Shown: positions 42,101-54,305 of the stretch, piece by piece
Position numbering within the stretch: the stretch's first letter is position 1
Layout of the letters: each line of letters opens with the position of its first letter
From: Schistosoma mansoni
Lineage: Eukaryota; Platyhelminthes; Trematoda; Strigeidida; Schistosomatidae
Direction: 5' to 3'
Length of the DNA stretch: 64,000 bases
Assembly: GCF_000237925.1 (NCBI RefSeq)
Contig: NC_031497.1
Span: 6,808,831 to 6,872,830 of the forward strand
Position numbers and translations under genes: made by a program
Notes under the pieces: generated by a model
What the model saw: the letters and a program-made list of their open reading frames with translations, nothing else
The model's database searches: none
What the model was told of the DNA's origin: nothing

Positions 42101-45100
42101 CAATAGATCTACAAACTTAAATTTCTACATTTTCTCAGTCTCCATTTTTACTTCGGGGTTGAATTCGTCATTACGAAGATGATAGCTTAAACTAGTCTAT
42201 CTTGGTCCAAAACTCCTTGTTATTTAACAAATATCCTGATAAGAAATTATTAATTAATGACACAAAAACAAAGGTTGGTCTCCTTTACGTAAGCTGGTAG
42301 TTTAACGTTCCCGAACAAACTAGTGGGAATTTACCGAAACCTTTTTAATGCGCTGTAACAAATCAACTCTGCTGTTTAGTTCATCAATTTTTAGTTTCTA
42401 CTAAGCAGCATTAGTTACAAACGACTTGTTTGTTCAGTGAACAAACTTAAGTAAGGCCAATATTTAATAACGATCAGTGGATATCATTATCTGGAAACAT
42501 TTTGGTTACGATCTACGAGTAAATCACAATTTGTATTTCGAGGCCTTAGGTAGTGTGACTAGAAATCGGTCAAGGTGGCACGTTTGCATTAGTTCTTTAT
42601 TTTCTTGTTGAATTTTGAAGTTTGTGTAACTTCCATAGTTAATTTTATTAGTTCATCTCGAAATGCATTTTCTGTACTTAGTTTACCACTTACAATGATT
42701 TTATTTTCACTCCATCACCTTCATTGTTGCAAATTTCCTCTAAAAATAAGTAAGATGTTTACATTTTAAGGATGGGTGTTTTCTGAGTAGTAACCAAAAA
42801 GCTGCTGTAGATGAGTCCTACTCATTATTTAAAAGCTTAAAATCATTCAGGTTGGCTGTCAGTGGTACTGAAAATAACATGCGGTCAACTGGTAAAGCCA
42901 CCTTTTAAACTAATTCTAGTTGAGTCTGGATATTTCTTATGGTAACAACCGTAGCAGGTTAATAATTCGTACAAATGCAACTACATAACTAAACATGATA
43001 TAACTTTTTTCTAATAACCGTTAAATTGTAAGATCATCGCCTTACAGTTAGCTTTATTAGCTCTCTAATAAATTTGACGATGGAATACAAGGACCAGGCA
43101 AAATAATGAGTTCCATTTACCAGTAAATATAAGGCATTGGAAGAAATACAAAAGGCATAAGGAGGGCATCGAGTCAAAAATATGTATTTTAACGAGACCA
43201 GTAAACTAAGGAAGAGGACTGAGTATTCAGAATGAACTCGTATCTTGCTAGACATGTGCAAGTGAATGAGACTTTACAGTTGCTCATGTTATGGAAAAAG
43301 ATACTTTTTCTTACGAAGGCTGACTGGATGACCGTTAGTGATTATCCATCTTCACCTAACACCCTTAGTCTAACCAGCATTACAAGCGATTGTCTCATCA
43401 GTGCTTCAAATAAGTGGTCAAATACTTGTCTCCCACTGTCACGTGCCGCGTCACAAGCACAAGGCAATATAGTGGATTGGTGCACATTCTATAAGTCATT
43501 ATATAGGAAGGTGGACAGCTTAGCTGATCCATAAATGGCGCAAGCTAGTGAAAATCCAATAGCTATTTTACCTCCTGGGACTTCGTCAACAATCGACTTC
43601 TTAGGGATAAACAAACAGGATAAGTGAGACGGTCTGTGTTGTATTAATTAACCCCGAGTGGCCACACTGGATTTAAACCAGAACAGTTCTAAGGAAACAT
43701 TTTACATTTTAAAAGAGGAAAAGAAGTCTCAAGCAGGTGTCGTCTGTTACATAGTATCTTTATTCCATAAAATTGGTAGTTGCGTAATTGGATTAGTGAA
43801 TAATAGACGAGACGATGGAGTTATCTTTAAAGACATGTGTTACTAGGTTAAGTAAAAATGGGAGGGGACGAAAGAGTACTCTAAACAAAATCATGTGAGG
43901 TCGCCAATTCTGATCTCATTCAGTCATAAACTCTAACTTGATTAATAGTGAACGGGCAAAAAACGGTTTTTATACTTTCCTACTACAGACACGGTTGTAA
44001 AGTTTGTCGACCGATACAGCAAAATGCAGTCTTCATGTTAAAAAAATTAGCCTGTGGTTTGAAACTTTACTAATTCTAATGAGAAGCAGCGTCTAAGAAC
44101 ACATTATTAGTTTTAAGAGAAAAGCGATACATGACAACTAGAAATAAACTACGCTGCATCTTGCAATAAAATTTAGGTTGGACTGTTTCAAGCTATAGCT
44201 GGAAAAATGAGGAAGGGTAAGAAATAATTAACTAGCTTAAAATGACGACCAGTGTCAGCCGGAAGGGAAATTCTTTAGATACATGAACTACTGTGTTTAA
44301 TGACAAAGTGCTCACGAACATGAGGATCAGCTAACAAGAACAAACCGAACACTTGAACCTCCGAATGCAGCGGAACTATCTTGAAATATTTGTGCCATTC
44401 GATTGTCTCATACAATGTCCACAAAAATGTTTTCATTCCTTATAGCTTTTGAGTACGTCAAAAGCTGTCTTCCGAGTGAATCTTATTTACTTGTAGCAAA
44501 CGTCTTAACGTTAAGTAGATAATAATGTATCCAATATTCTTCAATATGTTATTAAAAGAACCGAAGATTCAGAAACGTACTCAAACACTACACAAACGGA
44601 AATAAATTAGTACTGGAACCTTAGTATATCCTCAATTTAAGTCAAGTGTACCTTGAGTAAAACAGTTTGATTGCAATACTTGTTGCAAAACGTACCTTAA
44701 GGCTAGTAGTATTACTTTTATTAATATAAAATTAAGATACATTGTAATATTTCGAGGTGACAAGCACAATAACCCGGGACGCTCTACTTTCGATGATAGA
44801 TCATTCACAAGGGAAAAGACCAATGAGTCAAAGTGATTGTGTAATGAACTGTGATACAGTGTATTTTGTCACACGCGACGTTTCAGTAATGTGACTATTT
44901 TGAGGAAGTGCCCAAATAGTTACGTTCACAAAAACCTTAAATGGAGGAATAATCGGTTAGACTTGGATGTACGAAACATTAGGACAGACATGAGTAATAT
45001 GATCAATTTAGTAATTGAACATATCTAGTTCTAAATTGCACCGAGTACATAGTTACCGACTACAGGCCACTGGACATCGGAGTTACTAGACGTAAGGTTA

Positions 45101-45355
45101 CCCGGGACTGAAAAATATTAGCGAAATATTCATGTCTTCAGATAATACAATAAACATGTAATATTTGACCAATACTGACGAAATTACGGCTAATCGTTAG
45201 TATAGCATGTGCCGATGGCAACCGGTCATCAAACAAATTCCAGAGTCGATGAAAAATAACAAATGAACCAGAGGAGATATTTATAATAATTGTGCATTTT
45301 ACTGATTGAAGGCATTGAAGTCAAATACAAGAGATGAAGTTTGTTGTTGCGAAAC
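36106..45355. other. Gene-poor region between the second SINE pair and Pur-alpha
   Basis: Nine kilobases of mostly AT-rich DNA. Apart from the weak exon candidate at 36.49 kb, the only notable part is 43.2-43.9 kb, which is GC-richer and has two plus-strand open frames (43232-43534 and 43658-43846). Those resemble degraded mobile-element coding sequence but show no domain I can name. No RNA gene was seen. Confidence 0.45.
36489..36688 (+). other. Possible isolated coding exon, unassigned
   Basis: A plus-strand open frame that is rich in serine and asparagine (for example NVNDFSSSSFDLSPSNLL) and ends near a donor-like AGAGTAAGG at about 36678. Base composition is less extreme than that of the flanks. 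No acceptor or neighbouring exon was recognised, and no family fits. It may be chance. Confidence 0.18.
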
Positions 45356-46429
45356 TCACGAAACTTCGCCATTTACAAAGGGTTCACTTGGTTCAGAATT
45401 GTCGGGAGTATCAGGAACTCCAATACTAGATGGTTGCTCCTCAGCATTTTTGGTGACCTGTGTATTTAGAAAGTAACAGTTAAATAGTTACCTTGACGTT
45501 CGACAAATCTTCTGCTAGTCCATTGATAATATCTCTGAAGCGTGAAAGCGAACGGCCTGGAATTGTAATTGCAGTTCTAGATGCTGTTCGGACTTCTGAG
45601 ATACGTAGGTAAGTTCCAAACCGATTGAACGAGGAGTCGAAGTACAGAGTACGGTTGTCAAACCTTAGGGACTTTGACTCCGGCAAACTAAGAGCTTTAT
45701 AAGAGGTACAAGTAAGAAATTTTGAAACATACATTTACTATCATTTACTTCGGAACCATCCCACCATTTTCCCAGCATGTCATTGATGGCATTATACAAA
45801 TCTAGCATGCCCTGAGACGGAATAGCAAGTTGTATTCTGTTCAAGGTTGACAACATTGTTAAGCGGAGAAAATGACCTCTTTTGTTGCGTTTGAGGTCAA
45901 GGAAATAACGTCTGTACGGATAGTTGACTATATGGGACTTGATGAGGCTGTTTGCGGGCTGTAAATCTGTAGTTTTATTTGCGTCTGAGTTTTGAGCACC
46001 TGAACCTTCGTCATTTGACTTGATCTCTTCAAGAACATCAATGAGATCCTTTAGTTTATCTTTTATTTCTACGGCAGCTTGCAGGGTCAGAAGAATTCTG
46101 GCTTTTCGACCGTCGGAACTGACCTACTTTCTCATCACGTTTAAAGTATACCAAACCTCAGCGATTTTCATAAATATCCCTCTTCTATTTTTCTTGACAT
46201 CGACATAAAACCGTTTTTTCTGGACTTGCAGGGCGACACTGGCCAAATCTTCCTCTTCCTGAATATCACCTAATTCCGTAGTACCAACAAAACTAGAACT
46301 TACGCCTATGGGGTAAAGGACCAGGTAAATATGGCATCATTGGGAAATGTGGATTAGGTGGTGGCCTGTACAAAAGAGGGTTCATCTGACAGAAAAAAGC
46401 TTGACATGGAGTAATGAAGGACTCACCAT
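45356..46429 (-). CDS. PURA: Pur-alpha single-stranded nucleic-acid-binding protein
   Basis: Six coding exons: 46429-46427, 46385-46304, 46269-46157, 46123-45739, 45694-45492 and 45457-45356. They join in frame to 295 residues. Three PUR repeats are visible: I at about 37-101 ([20 protein letters not shown]), II at about 123-187 ([18 protein letters not shown]) and III at about 196-262 ([20 protein letters not shown]). The N-terminus is proline-rich (residues 3-27) and the C-terminal tail acidic. Pur-alpha binds purine-rich single-stranded DNA and RNA and acts in transcription and mRNA transport; repeats I and II form the binding fold and III dimerises. All introns are tiny (41, 34, 33, 44 and 34 bases). 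The start is chosen at the ATG directly before the first intron because a stop codon lies in frame upstream and a second ATG follows directly after that intron. Confidence 0.93.
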
Positions 46430-46696
46430 CGAAAAGTAAAAGAATTATGACAAGCACGCCTAATTTGACAACAATTTCGTTCAACCCGGCAAAGTGAAAT
46501 TGACGTGGTAAAAGGTTAAACAGTGGAGACCTTGAACTTAGTGGCTCACATATGTAGATGCAGCAATGCTCATTTGAGTGCCGATTTGAGCCTTGAATGC
46601 AAGGGATCACAAGTGATCCAACTGAACCACGGTTAATGTAAAAATCCTTCTGTTTTATATCTGTTAAACATTGACGGACTGGGTGGCTGGATGAAC
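46430..46696 (-). other. Pur-alpha 5' leader exon with upstream splice acceptor
   Basis: Untranslated part of the first visible Pur-alpha exon. A strong acceptor (ttttgactttttcag) lies at 46711-46697. It could be a cis splice from a further upstream leader exon or a spliced-leader trans-splice site, which schistosomes use for some messages. The sequence alone does not decide. Confidence 0.45.
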
Positions 46697-46711
46697 CTGA
46701 AAAAGTCAAAA

Positions 46712-47429
46712 GAGGCTGCTTAAGGTGACATTTAAATCTTGCAGTAAGAAGGACTCAGTACTAAAGAGTGGGTTAAAGTGGTTGGGAAATTTCGTCCATA
46801 AACACTTTTCACTTACTGGCTGTATGAAAAAATGTTAGACAGAAAAAGAACCACAACAAAGATAAGATGTTGACAAAAGAGGCCATTAAAATTGTAACTT
46901 CCGGGTTTATGGGGCTTCGACAGAGGATCATGCGAAAGTCACTTTGAATGGGACACGCAGTTACTTATGTGGCCTTCGAACTTTTTACACAGATGTATGG
47001 AGCTTGCTCAACAGGCGATTGGAGCTATGTGTACAGATAGATTAGCAGATCAAATATGATCACCATCACGGAAAATTCGTTGACTCAGTGTGTAGGCAAT
47101 GAAGTTCTGACTCTGAAAACTTCACACTAATAGTATTCGACAGAACTCAGAAGCACAGAGCAGGGGGAGCAGCTATGTTAACTGAAAATACTATCCTTTT
47201 TACTGTTATCAATAATATACCTCATGAAAGTGGAATACGCGAATTAGTTTAAGGATGCGAAAAGGATTCGGATTTTGACAACACCTTCACACGTAACACC
47301 TTTATCATCAAAGTATACCAACCGAGTCTTATCAGAAGTCAGAAATGAAGGGGTTCGAAGGTATGTCTGGGAGGCTATCGGTATGTCGAGAAGTGTTTGG
47401 TCTAAGTTGGTTATCAGTCGTAGGTGATG
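46712..47429. other. Spacer upstream of Pur-alpha
   Basis: No gene or recognisable repeat was seen here. The promoter or a further leader exon of Pur-alpha would be expected in this interval. Confidence 0.4.
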
Positions 47430-47580
47430 CGTAGCCCGGCGTACTCACTCGTGATCTGGAATAGATGCGTGACCAGGCGTCCTCAGCCAGGGTGTGCAGT
47501 AAAACAAACGAGGTTAGCATCATTATCGAAGACCTACATAACTATTTATTTTGAGACTTTATTTACCGTTACATTGCACT
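47430..47580 (+). repeat. Dispersed repeat, copy 2 (possible LTR piece)
   Basis: Shares tcactcgtgatctgg, gtcctcagccag, gcagtaaaacaaac and the block around actatttattttgagacttt with the copies at 16320 and 49740, in the same orientation. Confidence 0.6.
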
Positions 47581-49739
47581 CTCCCTAAGTGGCGCAGTAA
47601 CTATCTTAAGACCCGGCCAGTCAGAAGTTTAAGCCCAGTCAACTTGTAGTTGGTAAATACTATTCTTGTAGCTTACTATGTTCAGAAGTAATTGATCGTC
47701 TTTCCTTAATAAAAGGGGCCATGTGGTGCAGTATAACAATGGAAAAAATATAAAATGGAAATTTAGATTCATAATAATCTTCATCGGTTTTTCAACTTTT
47801 TCGGCTGTCCTGGAATAGAAACAAAATGAATTGTAAATGCATGCCGAAATACACTCGCACATGCGTAAGGACACAAAACGTGCGAAGAATGATATACGAA
47901 CTGGTATACATGCTTGTTGATAATATCAGATAGTATAAACACAATTTTTGCACAGTTATATATTTTCGGGACTTTGTAACAGTAAAAAGCTGACGGCTCA
48001 AGACTCTAAATGCTGACATCATAGTTAGTTGTTTTTATCAATGATACAGTATTTTGGGTTTATGACGAAGGACTTTGAAGGGTCCTTCGTATGCCACTAC
48101 GAGAGGTCGTCGTAATGAGTCGCGACGTACAAAAACATGTGTACTGCATCCTAAAACAGGTTGAGCGAAATTCCAGTTGACTGCAGTCGAGTGGGAACTG
48201 GTTTAACAGAACGCATGGTGTTTGGAATGAGATTCTCCGTCCCGACTTGCGACCCCGCAGTTATCTACGTATACGTGTACGGAGATGAGACCTCGAAAGA
48301 CCCCGCTGACCAATCTGAGGAACGTTTGTACAGAATTTCTTTGACCGTAAAGCATGCGCAAAATTTCGTAGGGTCTGAAGGAGGTAGTGACTACGGTTTC
48401 AATAATGTCATCAGCAGCCATGGGAACTTGGTTATATGCTTTACACAAATCGATTTTCGAAAAAACCAGTGGTACCTCTTAAGGTAGCTGTCAGGTCGTG
48501 AGAGTGAGGCAAGGGATAACTATCGACATTCATATCCAGTTGCCGATAATCACCAGTTCAGCACCAGCCGTTACTATTTTTTTTCGAGGGCCATGTAGAA
48601 TGTAGAGCTGTCCGATGGCCGAATAATTCCCAAGTCTACCATGTGGTCGATTTCGTTTTTGGCCAACCTTAGTTTTTCGAGGGTTGGTTTAGTATTGCCA
48701 TCTACAAAACTATTTTCACGTGTCAATAACTAGATGATGGTTTTGTAGCAGGTCTATGCCAATGATTGACATAGAAACATCTGGAACAACCGAAATCCAG
48801 TAAATGGGTATGCATCAACCCACATTAAGATACACGTATTGTTTACCGCATGTGTAGATCGGTTTACCATTAGCCGCCCGCAAGTTGGAAACCGGTCCGT
48901 GCTGTCGGTTGTTAGAGTTTGTAGGAAGAATGACAGCTTTTACACCACTGTCGACGAGATGGCGAATTTTCGTCACCATATCAGTGATGAACAACAGACG
49001 GTTATGTTTGCTGTTAACGCGCGCTGGCGGAATAGTGTCCCGAAAGGTTTTTTGTGCTGGATTGTTTTGGGCTTGAGAAACGGAGGAGTTCTCTGTAATT
49101 GCTGGCAAACTTACTATATTTATCATGGTGCCAGTGCCTATCATGGTTATCTGACTCTCGCGATTTAGAGACAGATCTTTTTTGTGACGAACTCCTAGTT
49201 TGGAAGTGTCTACGATTGTGACGAATACTAAGATAACAAGTGAGAGTATAGCAGAAGTCCGTAACGTCATTTAGTGTTATTTGGGCTTTTCTTTAAAGGT
49301 ATAGAGCTTGGAGCTAGGGGTTCTGATGATCTGTTGGATCTGGTCTCCATGTTTAAGGGCAGTCATCTTCAAGGCATCGTAAGGTTCAGAAACATCACTG
49401 GTAAACGTACTAGGTGTGACGTACCTATTTTACTCACGCAGAAGTGCCTTCACTACTTCAAGGTATTGTGCATGTAAGTCTGTCAGGCCGCGCTCGAGGA
49501 AGTCAGTTTCTCTGTAACAGAACCGGGCTTCTATATTGTCGGGCCATAATAGCATGGATTGCAAGGCGGCGGAAGGATAATAGTCTCAACTAGCTTAGGT
49601 GTCTGCTCAGTTATGAGGAAGGTACGCTATACAAATGGCGCGAACAAACGTTCGAAAGTATAAAAACAGTATCACTGTGTCAAAATAAAAATTAAAAGAC
49701 GATATCCAATGTTCCAACTAGGGACGGACCCAAAGTTTA

Positions 49740-49895
49740 TGAATAGGTGTGCCAGATCGGCGAACCCACAATGGTCTGATGCGGTTACGTGACAAAGCGC
49801 CTTCAGCTAGCGTGTGTTCGGCAAAACAAATTAGGTCAGCATCAATGTCAAAGGTTTACAGAGCTATTTACCTTTGGGATTTGTTTACCGCCGCA
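49740..49895 (+). repeat. Dispersed repeat, copy 3 (possible LTR piece)
   Basis: Carries gcgccttcagctagcgtgtg, gtcagcatcaatg, acagagctattta and gggatttgtttaccgcc, in the same order as the copies at 16320 and 47430. With copy 2 it brackets the Gypsy-like remnant. Confidence 0.6.
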
Positions 49896-52249
49896 AGTTA
49901 GTTGCTACGTGAAGCTCGAGATCAAATAGCTGGTGGTTGGTTTGGTTCTCCTCAGTCCGAACTGTGGGGTGAATAAGGTTTTGCTAAACGGATCTCCAGC
50001 TGAAAGCCGATCATTTTTGTCGCCTTTAGGGATCGTAACGAAATTAGAATAATACTGAACTCTAGCCGGACGATCCTTAGGCTAAGTGTGTCCTACCTCG
50101 GAATATTTATCTCTACATGTCTAAAGGCGTACAAGAACTAGTAAAAGTAGATGCAGGCCAACGCGAGAATATTTACCAGATGATGGGGCTTGGGCATACT
50201 TCCTACGTAGCCGTTCATATTATTTTGGTTTTATATCAAATATGCTATTTTGTCGTCAGGATTCCATTTCCTCTAAAGGTTACTGAAAGGGAAAATCACC
50301 GGCCACCACCATAGGGTAAGTAAAGTATAAACGACGCAGCTTCAACATAAAATCATATGGGTTAGAAAGTTACATCCAGGTCAGAGTGTGACTATTAGTT
50401 TATTAACATAGGTTAATTTGTTAGTAACGATAATAGAGCTGAAACCGAACAGAACCATAAGCAAGAGGAATAAACATGAGTTATTGGGCGGATGGATGTT
50501 TCTTGAATATTGTATATTAACAGATTTGACCTACGCCATTCTTGGGTTCCTACTATCTGGTTGGTGTACTTGTAGTGGCATTAGGCCTCAACAACACAAT
50601 CCTCAAAGCTGAACATGAGACAACTGGGAAAGTAGTTATTTAACATTTAATGCGGAAGAAACCCAAAAATGGAGAGGGCGGGAAGAATTAATTCAATTCA
50701 TCGGATGGCATGGCTCAGCATTGCGGGCGTGGTCGCTCTGTGTAACTTAATTCTTTTATTCATATTGAATGTATTGCTTTATCTCCAACTAAATGTTTTC
50801 TCCACCATACATTGGTGATGATTGCATAGGACGAGTCAGTGTAGACAGTTGTGTGACTTCCACGTAAGATCTTATAGATCAGGTAATCACATCATGAAAT
50901 CTAAAATTTTAGGATTAGATTTATTATTACAGCAGTACTAATAACGAGGTAGAACATAATTCTGCATACTTCAAAAAGTAAAGACCGCATAGTTGTGGAG
51001 ATGAGGTGTGTAAAATTATTGGTCACAGGCAGTGATTTTGCCCGTGCTTGGTCGAGTTTCGAAAACTTGCTTTTTATCCAGTACCAAATTAGATCTACTG
51101 CACACCTAACTCCGACCAAACAGCCCATAGATCGAGCACATTTTTCGACAGTCGATTGGGGCCCACGGAAGAGTGACGATTTTTGTAGCATCACCAACAA
51201 GATTAGGGACATCCATCATCACACTTGCGACGAATTATATTTGCTTACTCCCCAAACCCAGTTGCAACAAACGTTTGTCTGTGGAGTGATTTTTCGTAGT
51301 AGATTTGGGATAAAGACGACTGAATGGTTTTCTACAACCGTGAACTGCCACATCTTGTGTTTTTGAATATGGATATAGATCGAAGCTTTCGTTTCCAGCC
51401 AACGAGATTGTTACGTCCTTGAATCTGTCTACCCACTTAGTGCCGAGTATAATGTAGATTAAGACCTTGACACGATAGACTGACTGGCTTAACCTTGAGG
51501 CCAATATGCGTGAGTTCGAAATAGAGGTAGAGAGACGAAAACTATTCTGTCCCTGATTGGCTGGCAAGCACGAGAGAGAGAGAGAGAAGACAAAGACAGA
51601 TGGAACACTAATCACTTTATTCCAACCCGATCTAGCACTCGAATTCCCAATTCGATTAGGATGAAAAGTTACACGAATAAATAGATGACTAAGGTGACCA
51701 CAACGTACAATAATTAGAAAAATACAGTTATGTCCAAAACTGGGGAATTATAGTAGAAAATAGGGTACAAAAGATTACGTCTAAATGACAATAGCTTTAG
51801 AACAGAAAATGCTATGGCAATGAATTATACATCAAACGAAAGCTTATGATCTGTAGAATAGGCTAGGGGCAAAAGTAAATGTTACAGTTTTACAAGCTTT
51901 GAATTAAATGAATTAACGTCCCCAAAAATAGCTTCCGTAATTTGTTCAGGCTTCTTGTTTTGCGGTTCACATCAGAGATATAAATTTGCTTTTATGATGA
52001 GCATTTTTGTAGCGTTCAAGTTAGTGCTCGATTAGTTCGGTATGTAGGACATGTGTTAGGATGTTGTGTTATGTTGAGACAGCCAAGGAAATACAGCGAT
52101 CGGGAGGACCCTAGTGATGATTGTCCTTCTCCGTTTGTCTCCCAGTACAGTTTCCTCCAACAGTTCATCTGACTATCGTCCATTAGTTAAAAACTATCTT
52201 TAGATGGCAGCTCTCTTAGTTAGTGGGGGAGATTTACAAATCTGTGTGC
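49896..52249. other. Repeat-rich spacer with unassigned open frames
   Basis: Overlapping open frames on both strands at 50995-51366 (plus) and 51235-51615 (minus) make this look like retroelement-derived sequence, but no domain can be named. A short GA microsatellite lies at about 51575-51587. No host gene was recognised. Confidence 0.35.
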
Positions 52250-53577
52250 ATTTAACAAAATGGTTATAGGCGGCACAACATTCCCACACAAACGCATACA
52301 CATAACAGAGAATCAGATAGACCCTATTTCCATCAGTAAAAAATCCACCAGGTCAATGGAAGATGTGAGAACCAAGAGGATAGCTGACATAGCTTCAGAC
52401 CACCATCTGATGGTTTTCAAGATGCGATGAAGCTAAAGAAGCATTAGACAACTGGGGAAGCAGCATTACAAAGGTCCAATACAGCCTTCTTTCGACATAT
52501 CGACAAACTCAACAAATTCCAAATAAATTTCAACAACAGATTCAAATCCTTACAAGATTTGCACAAAAAAGAGGACACTTAGATGGAGGACAACTGGTAA
52601 GGGATCGAAGAAGCAATAACTTCAACGTGTCAAGAGTAACTGGGACCCAGGAGGCATCACCATAAGGAATAGATCCCTATAGAAGCCCTGGAAAAGATCC
52701 AAGGAAGGAAGAATAAGAAGACAGCAACTAACAACAGCTGAACAAGAACAGAGAGGGTCAAGGCAAAAGCCGAATACGCAGAAGCAAACAAGCAAATGAA
52801 GAGGAGCATTAGAGTCGACAAGCAGAAATACGTGGAAGACCTGGCAACGACGGCGAGAAAAGCTGCAAAAGAAGGAAATATGAGACAACTATTTGACATA
52901 AGGAACTAGCTAGCGGGGTATTATAGTAAACCGGAGAGACCGATCAGGGACAAGGAAGGCAAAACAATCGCTGAAATTCAAGGACAGAGGAAGAGTTCGG
53001 CAGTACGCTATGGGGGGCTCTCGGATAGACCAGCTTCACTGAATCTACTGGATTTTGAAGCACCACCTACAGACCTTCCCACAGACGTCACTTCACCAAC
53101 GACCAAGGATATCATGATGGTCATCAGACCAATCAAGATTATGGAAGCAGCTAGACCTGAAGAGTTATCAGCTGAAGCACTGAAGTCATACATAGAAGTA
53201 ACTGCACACATGCTATACATTCCATTCAGAAAGATTTGGAAGGAGGAGGAACAAGTGACGACAGACTGGAAAGAAGGATATCTCATAAAGATACCAAAAA
53301 AATGAGATCTGCGCAACTGTGAGAACTACAGCGACATCACATTACTGACATTATTAGGAAAGGTTTTCAACACAATGTTGCCGAGCCGCATGAAAGATTC
53401 AATAGACGCCCAACTTGGAGATCAACAGACTGGATTTCGCAAGGACCGGTCTTGTGCAGACTGAATCGCAACAATACGGATCATTGTTGAACAATCAGTT
53501 GAGTGGCAATCGACACTATACATCAACTCCAATGACTATAAGGAAGAATTTTACAGTGTGAACCGGAGAACCATAGA
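52250..53577 (+). mobile_element. RTE-type LINE fragment (endonuclease end to reverse transcriptase start)
   Basis: Plus-strand translation in shifting frames matches schistosome RTE-like endonuclease-reverse transcriptase. The endonuclease C-terminus shows MVIGGT, PHKRIH, SMEDVRTKR and DIASDHHL (about 52.26-52.43 kb). A charged linker follows, and the RT start shows EEQVTTDWKEGYLIKIPKK (53247-53303), GKVFNTMLPSRMKDS, DQQTGFRKDRSCAD and VEQSVEWQSTLYINS (to about 53.53 kb). Many frameshifts and stops make it non-functional. The coding sequence breaks off abruptly after accggagaaccata at 53577, just before the YADD part, where the inverted repeat arm begins. The 5' end of the element is also missing. 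Confidence 0.85.
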
Positions 53578-54305
53578 GATCATTGAAAACGATCGTGAAG
53601 TACAGTTTCCCAAACCTCCTAAGTGGCAAATTAATAAATTTAAACTCTAGTATCAAGGCTAGATCGTTTTACTTATAACAGTACAGATCGTCAGTGAAAG
53701 CGCTCAGGCAAAATACTCACTTATTCATCCAACAGAAAGCTGCTAAGTAACCATATGCTTTGAGACACTCTATGACAGCGAAAAACTATTTCGAAGGTGA
53801 AGAATGTGTGAAGGTGGAAAGCATTTTATTATGGGAATTCCCGAAGTTTCCGTTTTTACCAGAACCACTGGGCGAGCATTATTGTGCAATGTTCTAGTGA
53901 GAGAAGGCAAATGAATTACAGAGTTTTGGGCCCCGACCGGTTGAGTTGGTTGGGGGATGGGCCTAGATACCGCCAACTATGGAGCTTTATGATAACTAAA
54001 AGGAGATTATGTTGAGGGAAGGTCACGAGTGTACAGGCCAGGACATGTCAACAGTCTATGAGACCAATAATTGTTGGTTTGAGCTATGTTCGAAGTTATA
54101 TGCCTCTGAGATAAGGTCCTCAAAGTAACTATAACTTACGACGTGGTGTTATTCCAAGCTCTTCACTTCGAGACTTCATTGATCTCATTCTAGGTTTTGC
54201 ATCGTTTTCATTTTCTACCATTGTATGTACGACTTCCATTTCTTGTTGATCTCCGCTAAGTGTGCTAATGTAAGGTTCAAAACACAGATGACCAGTGCTT
54301 GTAAC
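53578..54305. repeat. Inverted repeat arm A (728 bases)
   Basis: Reverse complement of 57781-58509 with only scattered single-base differences over the stretches I compared. The outer edge abuts the LINE fragment. The inner edge passes smoothly into the rest of the minus-strand kinesin-like remnant, so this arm probably keeps the original context. Confidence 0.93.

Larger units (their letters stand above)
47430..49895 (-). mobile_element. Gypsy-like LTR retrotransposon remnant (fossil)
   Basis: On the minus strand a retroviral-type aspartic-protease-like stretch (about 48.83-49.2 kb) is followed by a reverse-transcriptase-like stretch (about 48.2-48.45 kb), the order found in Gypsy/Ty3 pol. 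Direct copies of one diverged repeat lie at about 47430-47580 and 49740-49895 on either side and may be LTR pieces. The element is clearly broken, with several breaks, and is far too short to hold a whole pol. Its divergence suggests an old insertion. Confidence 0.6.

Noticed and set aside
46293-46709. 138-codon minus-strand frame before Pur-alpha as a separate protein
   Set aside because: It runs through the leader, a 41-base intron and exon 2 of Pur-alpha. The spliced reading gives an in-frame 295-residue protein.
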